Position numbers and translations under genes: made by a program. A stretch of 64,000 nucleotides of DNA from assembly GCA_046294845.1 (NCBI GenBank), contig JBKBNU010000001.1, positions 2,294,001 to 2,358,000 on the forward strand, read 5' to 3'. Below are positions 1 to 8,061 of this stretch, in pieces. Position 1 is the stretch's first letter; every line of letters begins with the position of its first letter. The notes under the pieces are model-generated. The model was not told the DNA's origin, searched no databases, and worked only from the letters and a program-made list of their open reading frames with translations. This DNA is from Micavibrio_C sp046294845. GTDB taxonomy: Bacteria; Pseudomonadota; Alphaproteobacteria; Micavibrionales; Micavibrionaceae.

Positions 1-1
1 T

Positions 2-1999
2 CAGGCTTCGGCAGAACCGCATCGTCATGCCAGTTTGATGGGACCGATGGGCCTAACACTCATGCCCACCGCCCGCATGGATGAGACCGGCACGATGAAT
101 GTGACGGTGGGCGCACTGGACCCCTATTTGCACGGCACATTCGGGGTACAGATCGCCAAGCCGCTTTATATCGGTTTGCGCCAGACATCCGAAGTTTCCA
201 GCATCATGGAATCAAAGGACCGTCTATATCCGGGTATTGATGTAAAACTGCGCCTTGTCGAAGAAGGTCCCTATCATCCCGAAATCACGATGGGCTTGCA
301 AAATGCGTGGGGCCATAAACGACTGGCGGGTGAATATCTGGTCGCTTCCAAACGTTTTGCGAATTGGGATGTCAGCGCCGGTATGGGTTGGGGCCGTATG
401 GGCAGCGCGCACCAGATCGGCAACCCGCTCGGTGTTTTTGGCAAACATTTCAAGGAAGATCGTGACATTGACGGGCAGAACCCGAACGCACCGCATGACT
501 GGTTCACAGGCAGTGATGTCGGATTATTTGCAGGGGTTGAATATACAGTGCCATGGGTCGAGGGATTGTCTGCCTCGGCAGAATGGGGGGCCGACCGCTA
601 CCTGCCGGAAACAGCATCGTTTGATTACAATAAACCTGCGCCATGGGCCTTGGGCCTTCATTACAGCCCACTCTCATGGCTGAACATGACAGCGGCTTGG
701 GTCGGGGGCGAGAAAATTCTCGCGGCTCTGACATTCAAAAACAATATTAAAAGCTGGCCGCACGCTCTTTTCAAAAAGGATAAGGAACAAAAACCTGTCC
801 AAGCGCCGGATGCAGGCAATGCAACAAAGTGGTTATCCGTCCCCGCCCGCCTGAATACGCCGCAAGCCATCGGCTATAGCTTGGAGACAGAAGAAGAAAC
901 TCCTGCTGAACAAGGCGTATATGACATCAGACCTACCACCCATGGCTTGCAAGGACCACTGATCCGTATGAACCGCCGGACAGCAGACCACACCTTCAAG
1001 GATCATAACGGCAGCCCGCAGGAAATATGGCATGATACGATCTTTAACCCTGATGAAGCTGTGGAAGGACAAAAACCTCTTTTAGCCGATTATGAAGCAG
1101 GTCTGATCCTTGACCAGCAAATCAGTCTTGCCGAGGAAGATCAGGGGTTAATCTACCGCACCAGTGGGCTTGGTTATATCAAGGGCTATAGCGCTTATGG
1201 CTTGATGGGTGGCATGGGTTTACGCCTTAATATGTCGGACAATCTTGATAGCCTCGATCAATATCGCGTGCGCCCGGATCATCCGGTGCGTGCGGATATT
1301 GCTGATTACACCAATAATATCATCACGCTTGATCATGCCTATATTGGTATGGCCCGCAGCTTATCGCCGTCATGGCACATGGCGGCGGCTGCCGGTTATC
1401 TTGAAGAAATGTATGGCGGCATCGGCGGTGATATTCTCTATCGCCCCTTTTCATCGCGCTGGGCTTTAGGCATCGAGGGCTGGTATGTCCGCAAGCGCGC
1501 GGCTGGACATTACATGAACACTTCTTTCAAGGATGATCCCCGTTTTACAGGCCATATAAAAGCGTATTACGAATTTGAAGATCAGGACATGACCGCCGAG
1601 GCCCGCATGGGTCGCTATCTGGATGGTGATGTCGGCGCCACAGTGGCCCTGACACAACGCTTCGCACAAGGATTGGCCTTACGCGGCTTTACCACCGTGA
1701 CCAATGAAAGCGATGATGATATTTTTGGCGGCAAGACCAATTTATATGGCGGTCTGGCCCTTACCCTGCCGCTTGGTGATGTCCCCTATATCCCGCAGAA
1801 CACATCGACCCGCATCAAGGTTGCCCCGTTTGGCCGCGAGAAAGGCCAAACACTCGAAAATCCGATTGATATCTATGCTATGAGCGAGCCTTTATCCTAT
1901 CGTCATATTGCGCATTACTGGCAGGATATAGTGCCACTGCCCCCTGAAGAGCCAGAGGCATCAAAAACTGAATCCCCAAAAGAAAACGGGACACCTTAA
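2..1999 (+). CDS. YjbH-family outer-membrane/exopolysaccharide protein, 5' truncated
   Basis: The frame is open to the window edge, and the first visible residues (ASAEPHRHASLMGPMG) run straight into the family-typical 'LMPTARM-DETGTMNVTVG' segment. The true start is therefore upstream, and the TTG/ATG codons at 35/38 are internal. YjbH proteins (DUF940) are large, beta-rich, outer-membrane-associated proteins made with group 4-type capsule or exopolysaccharide genes. Visible support is alternating aromatic/hydrophobic beta-strand patterning, repeated Gly-Tyr and Trp motifs throughout, and a Pro/Glu/Lys-rich tail. The other members of a yjbEFGH-type operon would lie before the window. A terminator follows 15 bp or less after the stop. 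The family call rests on motif memory; the exact polysaccharide is unknown. Confidence 0.7.
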   Translation, partial: QASAEPHRHASLMGPMGLTLMPTARMDETGTMNVTVGALDPYLHGTFGVQIAKPLYIGLRQTSEVSSIMESKDRLYPGIDVKLRLVEEGPYHPEITMGLQNAWGHKRLAGEYLVASKRFANWDVSAGMGWGRMGSAHQIGNPLGVFGKHFKEDRDIDGQNPNAPHDWFTGSDVGLFAGVEYTVPWVEGLSASAEWGADRYLPETASFDYNKPAPWALGLHYSPLSWLNMTAAWVGGEKILAALTFKNNIKSWPHALFKKDKEQKPVQAPDAGNATKWLSVPARLNTPQAIGYSLETEEETPAEQGVYDIRPTTHGLQGPLIRMNRRTADHTFKDHNGSPQEIWHDTIFNPDEAVEGQKPLLADYEAGLILDQQISLAEEDQGLIYRTSGLGYIKGYSAYGLMGGMGLRLNMSDNLDSLDQYRVRPDHPVRADIADYTNNIITLDHAYIGMARSLSPSWHMAAAAGYLEEMYGGIGGDILYRPFSSRWALGIEGWYVRKRAAGHYMNTSFKDDPRFTGHIKAYYEFEDQDMTAEARMGRYLDGDVGATVALTQRFAQGLALRGFTTVTNESDDDIFGGKTNLYGGLALTLPLGDVPYIPQNTSTRIKVAPFGREKGQTLENPIDIYAMSEPLSYRHIAHYWQDIVPLPPEEPEASKTESPKENGTP

Positions 2000-2018
2000 G
2001 CAGGACATCCCGTTTTTT
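1983..2018 (+). terminator. Rho-independent terminator after the YjbH-like gene
   Basis: AAAACGGGA at 1983-1991 pairs with TCCCGTTTT at 2008-2016 and runs into a T-tract. It overlaps the end of the upstream gene and separates it from the convergent dehydrogenase gene. Confidence 0.8.
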
Positions 2019-2040
2019 ATCCATAAAGATTTAAAATTTC

Positions 2041-3159
2041 TTAGGCTTGCGCTACAGATTTTTTGTCACGGAAGATCGCTTCTGCCAGCTCATCGGCAGC
2101 TTGCGCCGTCGTGATAGAACGTGATTCCGCAATGTTAAAAATCTTGGCCAGTGTCGGACCAATCTTTTCGACATGGCTCATCATATTCGGGCGGGTCAGA
2201 TCGTGACTGAAGGGATTACGGCCTGTCCGCTCGGCATATTCATAGCAAACAGCAATCACGCCACCGGCATTGATCACGTAATCAGGAGCATACAATATCC
2301 CTTTATCGGCAAGCATTTTTCCATGCACAGGTTTGGCCAACTGGTTATTGGCAGCACCCGCCACAATGTCGACTTTCAAACGGGGGACCGTATTGTCGTT
2401 AATTTGTGCGCCCAAAGCACAGGGGGCAAAAATTTGCGCATCGACATCGAAAATCTCCTCGGGCTTCACAACAGTGATACCGGGCATTTCCTGTTGCGCG
2501 CGCGCCAGTGACTCATCACGCACATCTGTGACGGTCAGGATGGCGCCTTCTTCAAACAGATACTGGCATAATGCATAACCAACGGCACCTAAACCCTGTA
2601 CAGCAACCCTCAGACCCTTTAAGTCTTCGCTGCCATAGCGGCGCATGGCACAGGCCTTGATCCCTTTGTAAACACCATAAGCCGTTACAGGGGAAGGATC
2701 ACCACCCACAGCACCCGCTTCCGAGGGCAAGCCCACAACATAGCTGGTCTCTTTGGAAATGGTGATCATATCGTGTTCATTGGTACCGCTGTCTTCGGCC
2801 GTGATGTAGCGGCCATCAAGATTTTCAACACCGCGACCCAGCGCCGCCATTAAAGCATCTGTTTTCAAGGTGCGGGGATCACCCATGATCACGGTTTTGC
2901 CACCACCAAGAGGCAGGCCCGCAAGCGCGTTTTTGTATGTCATGCCACGGGAAAGGCGCAGAACATCGCGAATGGCATCATTTTCACTATCATACGCAAA
3001 CATACGGCTGCCGCCCAGTGCCGGCCCCAGATTGCCGTTATGAATCCCGATAAAGGCCAACAAACCTGTTTGCGGGTCCTGAATACGACGGATGGTTTCA
3101 TGACCATCATAATCGGGAAATGTGGAAAGTGTGGAAACGTCCAGATCTATGATATCCAT
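2041..3159 (-). CDS. Leucine dehydrogenase-family (Glu/Leu/Phe/Val dehydrogenase) enzyme
   Basis: 372 aa, the usual length for NAD-dependent leucine/branched-chain amino acid dehydrogenases, which interconvert L-leucine (or valine/phenylalanine) and its 2-oxo acid plus ammonia. Substrate motif GGSRM is at residues 49-53. The two family lysines are in MTYKNA (K76) and GGGKTV (K88), and the acidic catalytic residue is in TAEDSGTNEHDM (about 113-124). A Rossmann glycine motif GLGAVG lies around residue 190 and the C-terminal 'NAGGVI' segment is present. The start is preceded by AAGGCAGG on the minus strand. The gene is monocistronic between two terminators. Substrate choice among Leu, Val and Phe cannot be read from sequence; a catabolic or redox-balancing role is inferred. 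Confidence 0.88.
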   Translation of the reverse strand: MDIIDLDVSTLSTFPDYDGHETIRRIQDPQTGLLAFIGIHNGNLGPALGGSRMFAYDSENDAIRDVLRLSRGMTYKNALAGLPLGGGKTVIMGDPRTLKTDALMAALGRGVENLDGRYITAEDSGTNEHDMITISKETSYVVGLPSEAGAVGGDPSPVTAYGVYKGIKACAMRRYGSEDLKGLRVAVQGLGAVGYALCQYLFEEGAILTVTDVRDESLARAQQEMPGITVVKPEEIFDVDAQIFAPCALGAQINDNTVPRLKVDIVAGAANNQLAKPVHGKMLADKGILYAPDYVINAGGVIAVCYEYAERTGRNPFSHDLTRPNMMSHVEKIGPTLAKIFNIAESRSITTAQAADELAEAIFRDKKSVAQA

Positions 3160-3413
3160 GATCGTGCCTGCCTTATGTCTAGAAAACGCTTTTCTGATCT
3201 CTCGCCGATCAATGTTTGCGGCTTAATTTTTTGCGCGCCGCAGCACAATAAGGGCTAATTTCTCATTACAGTATAACGACTTAAACCTTTCTTCCGAAAG
3301 TTTCACGAGCCTGTTTTTGAAATTTGAAAGAACACTGCCTGAATCTGTGCTTTTTTAAAAGAAATTTTCTTTCCCGATGCCCTTCACACTGATTTCCTAA
3401 AAACCACGCGCAG

Positions 3414-3438
3414 AAAAAAAACCGCCTTGCGGCGGTTT
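3414..3438 (-). terminator. Strong Rho-independent terminator
   Basis: On the minus strand AAACCGCC-GCAA-GGCGGTTT is followed by a run of T. It ends the candidate RNA or the rluD transcript before the dehydrogenase promoter. Confidence 0.85.
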
Positions 3439-3675
3439 AAGGGAACAGATACCAGATCGGTCAAAGGTAAACTCTAAAAAAACACTAGCAAAACACTAAC
3501 CCAAACCCCTAAAAATTTTGTCCTGTAAGACTTGTCAAAGTCCTTGGTTTCCGACATCGCACAGGCCTGCCCCCAGGCCTTTTGATCGTGCGTGTCTTGG
3601 TCCCTCTTAGCCTCGTTGTTGTCGTTCCTCTGTCTCACACGTGCCGTTTAAAACGGCGGTCCTACTCAACAACGT
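3414..3675 (-). ncRNA. Candidate structured small RNA downstream of rluD
   Basis: Read on the minus strand, about 260 nt contain, in order: a 7-bp stem CAACAAC/GTTGTTG (3667-3673 with 3615-3621) enclosing the near-palindrome 3643-3657; a perfect 7-bp hairpin AGGCCTG-CCCC-CAGGCCT (3563-3580); a 5-bp hairpin GACTT-GTCA-AAGTC (3529-3542); and a GC-rich terminator with T-run (3438 to 3414). AT-rich sequence at about 3680-3730 could be its promoter, but no clean -10/-35 is visible. A frame of about 54 codons from a GTG crosses it without a proper ribosome site and looks incidental. It matches no RNA family I know (6S, SRP, RNase P and tmRNA were considered). It could also be a long 3' tail of the rluD message. 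Confidence 0.45.
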
Positions 3676-3732
3676 CTCTATAATTCAAATATATCTAAAA
3701 TTTTATGTAAATACAAATGTTTTCTGTATTTT

Positions 3733-4725
3733 TTATCTATCTATTTGATTTAAAATAGATACTATCCTTTCCATATCCTCCGGCAACGGTCGCTCGAACG
3801 CCATTTCCTCATCCGTCAGGGGGTGAATAAAGGCTATTTCCGCCGCATGGAGGGCCTGACGCGGGAAATTGATGATTTCTTCAGCCAGATCACCCTCCAG
3901 CCCTGCTTTTTTGAGACGCGATACCTGACCATTACGGGCAAGACCATAAAGCGGATCACCGATCAAAGGATGCCCCAAATGCGTCATATGGACGCGCACC
4001 TGATGGGTACGCCCCGATTCAAGGTCACATTCAACCATAGCCACAGGACCCCAGTCTTCAACCACCATATAATGCGTGCGGGCTTCACGGCCATTACGAT
4101 GAATGATCGCCATCTTTTGACGATGTGTGGGATGACGGCCAATCGGTGCATCGACAATTCCCTTGATGGGAATAGGCACACCCCAGACCAGAGCTTTATA
4201 GCGGCGATGCAAGGAACGGTCGGAAAGTTGGGCCGAAAGAGCCTGATGCGCTTTGTCGGTTTTGGCAACCAGCATCAAACCACTGGTATCCTTATCAAGA
4301 CGGTGAACAATCCCTGGCCGCTTGACGCCACCGATGCCGGACAGGCTGTCACCGCAATGATGCAGTAGCGCATTCACCAAGGTACCATCTTCATGTCCTG
4401 CCCCGGAATGAACCACCAATCCGACGGGCTTGTTAATGACAATCAGGGCTTCATCTTCATAAACGATATCAAGAGGAATATTTTCTGGCAGCGGCGTATC
4501 ATCACGCGGGGCAGGAATGCCAATCGTAATATTGTCACCAGCCTTCAATTTATGTGCCGGACTATCGCACACGACATTGTTGATCAGCACTTGCGATTCA
4601 AGAACAAGTGCCTTGATACGTGTGCGCGAAAGCTCGCCTGCCTCTGCTGCCAGAAATTTATCAAGACGCTCGCCGGCATGCTCTGCCTCGACGGTCAGAT
4701 GAAGTATTGAAGTTCCCGTATCCAT
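3733..4725 (-). CDS. rluD: Large-subunit rRNA pseudouridine synthase, RluD/RluA family
   Basis: 330 aa. An S4 RNA-binding domain at residues 15-70 (RLDKFLAAEAGELSRTRIKAL) is followed by the RluA-type catalytic domain. The active-site motif HRLDKDTSG is at 141-149 with catalytic Asp144, and the C-terminal 'GRTHQVRVHMTHLGHPLIGDPLYG' block is present. RluD isomerises uridines in helix 69 of 23S rRNA. S4 domain plus length favour RluD over RluA or RluC, but the exact target uridines cannot be proved from sequence. The gene starts 5 bp after the stop of the upstream secreted-protein gene, so the two are probably co-transcribed. Confidence 0.88.
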   Translation of the reverse strand: MDTGTSILHLTVEAEHAGERLDKFLAAEAGELSRTRIKALVLESQVLINNVVCDSPAHKLKAGDNITIGIPAPRDDTPLPENIPLDIVYEDEALIVINKPVGLVVHSGAGHEDGTLVNALLHHCGDSLSGIGGVKRPGIVHRLDKDTSGLMLVAKTDKAHQALSAQLSDRSLHRRYKALVWGVPIPIKGIVDAPIGRHPTHRQKMAIIHRNGREARTHYMVVEDWGPVAMVECDLESGRTHQVRVHMTHLGHPLIGDPLYGLARNGQVSRLKKAGLEGDLAEEIINFPRQALHAAEIAFIHPLTDEEMAFERPLPEDMERIVSILNQIDR

Positions 4726-4730
4726 GTGAC

Positions 4731-6176
4731 CTACCGTCTGGGCTTTCTGATACAGGGATCATCGTAGGAATCAGGGCTAGGCGTAATCATCACCCAGCCT
4801 TCCGGAAAGGGCATTTCGATCTCTGGTACTGTCCCTTCAGGCAAAGGCTTTTCCGGACCAAACATTTCTTCGGTGATTTTGGGCTGCATCAGGATATTCG
4901 ATGTCACCACCATTTCGTAACGGGAACTCATCTCTGAATCAACCGCTTGTGCCCTTAAGCCATTCACATAGGATTGATCATCCAGCATCACGCCACGGGG
5001 CGATAAGGAGAAAATGCGAACATGATCCTGCTTCAAGGGATCGACGGACCCTTCGGCCTTGGCATTCACCACAACCTGTATACGTCCATCAGGTAGCGTG
5101 TTGACCGCTTGACCATCAAAGGAATAATCGGTGCGGCGATAATAACGCTGCCATACGGGCTCACCAAAATGATCAATTTCCATGATCCACGCCGCATAAG
5201 GATGGCCATCTATAGGTTCGGCTGCACCCGCCACAGCGTAATAGGATGAGCCATCGGGATTTTTGTGGGAAGACGGCGCCCCCGCATTCAGAACCGAATA
5301 TTTGCCGCGCGGGTATGTTCGTTGCCACAAAATAGTGCCATCGGCTGCGAGCTTCAAAACCCAGCCTGCCATCCGGCCATCATCCATGATGATCTTGCCC
5401 GATGCCAGATAGCCCTTATCTTCTGTTGCGGATAAACCCGCCAGCATATTATTGACACCCGGACGATAGGCCCGCTTCCAGATTTGAGCACCATCAGCCG
5501 TGTAGCGTGCCAAAACGCCAAATTGATCCTTGCGATCACTACGATTGACAGCATGGATCACAACCACAAAACCGTTGCCATCAACGGCAGGCACAATCAT
5601 TTCGGCTTCATAATCGTAAGACGCATCCTGAATGGTCAGGTCACGTTTATAAACCCCTTTACGGTCATACCATGCGACCCGTACATGCCTGTCAGCCTTT
5701 TTGCCCACCTTCATATTTGATATGCCGATGAAACGTTCCCCCAGTTTGATCAGACCCGCTGGGTATTCATTATTTTTGACCGGATAGAAAGCCTCGGTAA
5801 AAACGCGCCCCCGTCTGTTCAGTTCCACCAGTCCCATTTCTTCGGCAGGTTTTACTTTTTCCTTTGCCTGCCCTTTGGGAGCATCCGTCTCCACCTTCTT
5901 CTCCTCAGGCTTCCTGTCATCCATGCGCAGTGCCTGTGACATGATAGTGCCTTCAGCCAGCAAGACACTGCCGCCGAATTGCACGGCCTGCCCCTTCATG
6001 CCGTAGTCGGCATCCCATACGGTGGGGAAACCATAGGTCGGTGCGCGGATCACCGTAATGACCTCGCGCAGCGTGTCGCACATTTGTGCGTGCGCATCTG
6101 TGCCGCCTGCTGTGACCAGAGGGGTCAGCAAGGATGTCAGGGTAAAGCAGAAAAGAAGCGGGCGTTTGATTGTCAT
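4731..6176 (-). CDS. Secreted PQQ/beta-propeller-like protein of unknown function
   Basis: 481 aa. An N-terminal signal peptide (MTIKRPLLFCFTLTSLLTPL, cleavage expected near DAHAQ, residue 30) is followed by a charged linker (about 85-110). Then come repeats of the type 'DGTILWQRTYPRGKYS' and 'FGEPVWQRYYRRTDYS', each with 'G-Y/F-x-A-S/A-G-K'. This is how WD/PQQ-type beta-propeller blades of periplasmic proteins look (residues about 120-430). No PQQ-binding or catalytic residue set is recognisable. It precedes rluD in one unit and is divergent from a glycosyltransferase 74 bp away. A TATAAT hexamer sits 2 bp before the ATG, so the real promoter/start arrangement is unclear. The function is unknown; a cell-envelope role is inferred from export. 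Confidence 0.6.
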   Translation of the reverse strand: MTIKRPLLFCFTLTSLLTPLVTAGGTDAHAQMCDTLREVITVIRAPTYGFPTVWDADYGMKGQAVQFGGSVLLAEGTIMSQALRMDDRKPEEKKVETDAPKGQAKEKVKPAEEMGLVELNRRGRVFTEAFYPVKNNEYPAGLIKLGERFIGISNMKVGKKADRHVRVAWYDRKGVYKRDLTIQDASYDYEAEMIVPAVDGNGFVVVIHAVNRSDRKDQFGVLARYTADGAQIWKRAYRPGVNNMLAGLSATEDKGYLASGKIIMDDGRMAGWVLKLAADGTILWQRTYPRGKYSVLNAGAPSSHKNPDGSSYYAVAGAAEPIDGHPYAAWIMEIDHFGEPVWQRYYRRTDYSFDGQAVNTLPDGRIQVVVNAKAEGSVDPLKQDHVRIFSLSPRGVMLDDQSYVNGLRAQAVDSEMSSRYEMVVTSNILMQPKITEEMFGPEKPLPEGTVPEIEMPFPEGWVMITPSPDSYDDPCIRKPRR

Positions 6177-6250
6177 ATATTATACTGTACGATAGGGGCG
6201 GTTCATCGGGCCTTGACCACCAAGTTTAAAAGCGATACCGCTCTGTGTCT

Positions 6251-7294
6251 ATGAAGATCCTGATTATCAGTGATGCTTGGCATCCCCAGATCAACGGCGT
6301 TGTCCGGACCTACGAACATCTTGAGACCGTTTTGGTGCAGCAGGGCCATACGGTCAAAGTGATCGGTCCGCACGACTTTCGCTGGCGCATGCCTATGCCG
6401 GGCTATCGCGAGATCGAACTGGCGCTCTTCCCCTATCAAAGACTTGCCCGCCTGATTGAAGATTTTGCGCCTGATAGTATACATATTGCCACAGAGGGCC
6501 CCTTGGGCATGGCAGCACAAAAATGGTGTCTGCGCTATGACCGCCGGTTCAGCACCGCCTTCCATACCATGTTCCCCGATTATTTCGCCAAGCGCGTGGC
6601 AAAATTCTGTAAACCGCTTTATGGGGCCGCACGTAACTTTGGCACCCATCTGGTCAGAAAATTTCATAATCAATCGGCTCTGGTCATTACAACGACCCCT
6701 TCGATCAACGAGATTCTAAGGGACTGGGAAATCACAGCCCCGCTGGTGGCGATCCCGCGCGGTGTACCGGTTGATCTTTTTACCCCCGAAGGTCCCCGCG
6801 CACTCGGACCTATGGAAAAACCGACAGCCCTGTTTGTCGGGCGCGTTGCCATCGAAAAAAACATCGAAGCCTTCCTTGATATGCCATGGGAGGGTCTAAA
6901 AATCGTAGTCGGCGATGGCCCCTCTCTTACCTTTTTGAGTAACAAATATCCCGATGTGATGTTCGTTGGCCGCAAGGTCGGGCAGGAGCTTGCAAAATGG
7001 TACCGCAGCGCCGATATTTTTGCCTTTCCATCGCGAACCGATACGTTTGGTATTGTTTTAATTGAGGCGCTTTCCTGCGGGATTCCGGTTGCGGCCTACC
7101 CTGTACCCGGCCCGCGGGACATCATCACCTCCCCCCTTCTGGGAACCCTTGATGAAGATTTAAGCCTTGCTGCACAAAAAGCGCTGCAAGCTACTGGAAA
7201 TAAAGATAAAAAACATGAAATTATGAGGCAAAACTATACCTGGGAAGCTTTCACCAAACATTTCCTTGAGGCCCTGCACACACATCAGTGCTGA
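6251..7294 (+). CDS. GT4-type glycosyltransferase
   Basis: 347 aa from the ATG at 6251; a GTG six bases upstream is the alternative start. The N-terminal Rossmann half opens with 'MKILIISDAWHPQINGVVRT', the usual opening of GT4 enzymes of the sulfoquinovosyl/glucosyl-diacylglycerol and mannosyltransferase type. The C-terminal half has the nucleotide-sugar site 'FVGRVAIEKNIEAFL' (about 192-206) and the E-x7-E motif region 'FGIVLIEALSCGIPVAA' (about 262-278). It most likely glycosylates a lipid or polysaccharide precursor at the inner membrane; donor and acceptor are not deducible. No clear Shine-Dalgarno is present. It is followed by cpdR after 104 bp. Confidence 0.8.
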   Translation: MKILIISDAWHPQINGVVRTYEHLETVLVQQGHTVKVIGPHDFRWRMPMPGYREIELALFPYQRLARLIEDFAPDSIHIATEGPLGMAAQKWCLRYDRRFSTAFHTMFPDYFAKRVAKFCKPLYGAARNFGTHLVRKFHNQSALVITTTPSINEILRDWEITAPLVAIPRGVPVDLFTPEGPRALGPMEKPTALFVGRVAIEKNIEAFLDMPWEGLKIVVGDGPSLTFLSNKYPDVMFVGRKVGQELAKWYRSADIFAFPSRTDTFGIVLIEALSCGIPVAAYPVPGPRDIITSPLLGTLDEDLSLAAQKALQATGNKDKKHEIMRQNYTWEAFTKHFLEALHTHQC

Positions 7295-7398
7295 ACCCAC
7301 TGAAAACAAAAGAAAATCGAATAAAAATATGGATTTTTGCCTTGAGGAGGATTAAAACCGCTAAAACAGGCAAAGCTTGTTAAAGAAAAGGATGTAGC

Positions 7399-7761
7399 AT
7401 GGCCCAAATCGTAGTGGCTGAAGACGATGACTCAATGAGACACTTCCTGACCCATGCCCTTGAAAAGGCCGGTCACGAGGTCGAGGCTTGCGCCGATGGT
7501 ATCGCCGCCTTGCGTGCACTGGAGGCCCGCACCGAAACCGACCTGCTTCTGGCTGATATTGTTATGCCCGGCATGGACGGGATCGAACTCGCACGTAAGG
7601 CTCAGGAAGCCCTTCCCCATTTGAAAGTTATGTTTATTACCGGCTTTGCCGCTGTCGCCATGGCCGAAGCTGACGATAATGCCCCGCCACCGGAAATCCT
7701 CTCCAAACCCTTTCACCTGAAAGATCTGGTGAACCGTGTGGAGCAGCTTTTGGCGGCATGA
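7399..7761 (+). CDS. cpdR: Response regulator CpdR (stand-alone receiver)
   Basis: 120 aa, a single receiver domain. The acidic pocket is E8-D9-D10, the phospho-acceptor is Asp53 in LLLADIVMPGMDG, a conserved Thr/Gly lies in 'MFITGFAAVA', and a Lys lies in 'ILSKPFHLKDLV'. The 'FITGFAAVA' and 'SKPFHL' blocks are characteristic of alphaproteobacterial CpdR. In Caulobacter, unphosphorylated CpdR brings ClpXP to the pole and primes substrates such as PdeA, as part of the CckA-ChpT-CtrA pathway. The start is supported by AAAAGGATGTAGC just upstream. Together with the CtrA box at the pilin promoter it points to CtrA-type cell-cycle control in this organism (inference). Confidence 0.9.
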   Translation: MAQIVVAEDDDSMRHFLTHALEKAGHEVEACADGIAALRALEARTETDLLLADIVMPGMDGIELARKAQEALPHLKVMFITGFAAVAMAEADDNAPPPEILSKPFHLKDLVNRVEQLLAA

Positions 7762-7853
7762 CCATCATTCCGAAGCCCCAAAGCCCGCCTTTTTAAGGAA
7801 AGGGCTTGAAATAAACAGCAGAATCTGGTTTTTATGGGGACCTTCAACGGGAC

Positions 7854-7928
7854 GCGCGGTTAGCTCAGTGGTAGAGCACAGTGTTGACATCGCTGGGGTC
7901 GCAAGTTCAATCCTTGCACCGCGCACCA
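7854..7928 (+). tRNA. tRNA-Val (GAC)
   Basis: Full cloverleaf. Acceptor GCGCGGT/ACCGCGC is a perfect 7 bp, D arm GCTC-AGTGGTA-GAGC, anticodon arm CAGTG-TTGACAT-CGCTG with anticodon GAC, T arm GCAAG-TTCAATC-CTTGC. The discriminator is A and CCA is encoded. Confidence 0.95.
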
Positions 7929-7988
7929 TTCCTCCCGATTTTTCAACTTCCCCCGAGCCGCAAGCCCTTATTTCTGCCAAAAAGTCCA

Positions 7989-8030
7989 TGTACATTACAA
8001 GGATGTACGGGGTATAATATACCTTGTAAT
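7989..8030 (+). promoter_or_regulatory. Promoter with overlapping 9-bp inverted repeat (putative operator)
   Basis: TATAAT at 8013-8018 with TGTACA at 7989-7994 (18-bp spacer) looks like a sigma-70 promoter for the pilus-protein gene at 8062. The -10 is bracketed by the perfect inverted repeat ATTACAAGG (7994-8002) and CCTTGTAAT (8022-8030), the geometry of a repressor site. The regulator is unknown. Confidence 0.5.
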
Positions 8031-8061
8031 TATCTGACCTTCCTTTTTTGACAGGCCTGTC

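Larger units (their letters stand above)
3160..3732. other. 573-bp interval with a probable ncRNA unit
   Basis: No convincing protein gene. The left part (3160-3400) is AT-rich and should hold the dehydrogenase promoter on the minus strand. The right part (3414-3675) is a terminator-ended, hairpin-rich stretch described separately. Confidence 0.6.

Noticed and set aside
3480..3650. 54-codon frame (GTG start, hydrophobic end) on the minus strand downstream of rluD
   Set aside because: No ribosome-binding site, unusual composition, and it coincides with several RNA hairpins; treated as incidental.
3414..3675. tmRNA (ssrA), because the minus strand reads AACGACAACAACGAG, similar to the NDN part of alphaproteobacterial tags
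   Set aside because: No Ala-Ala-stop tag end follows, and no T-arm GGTTCGA or tRNA-like acceptor piece is present upstream as a permuted tmRNA needs.
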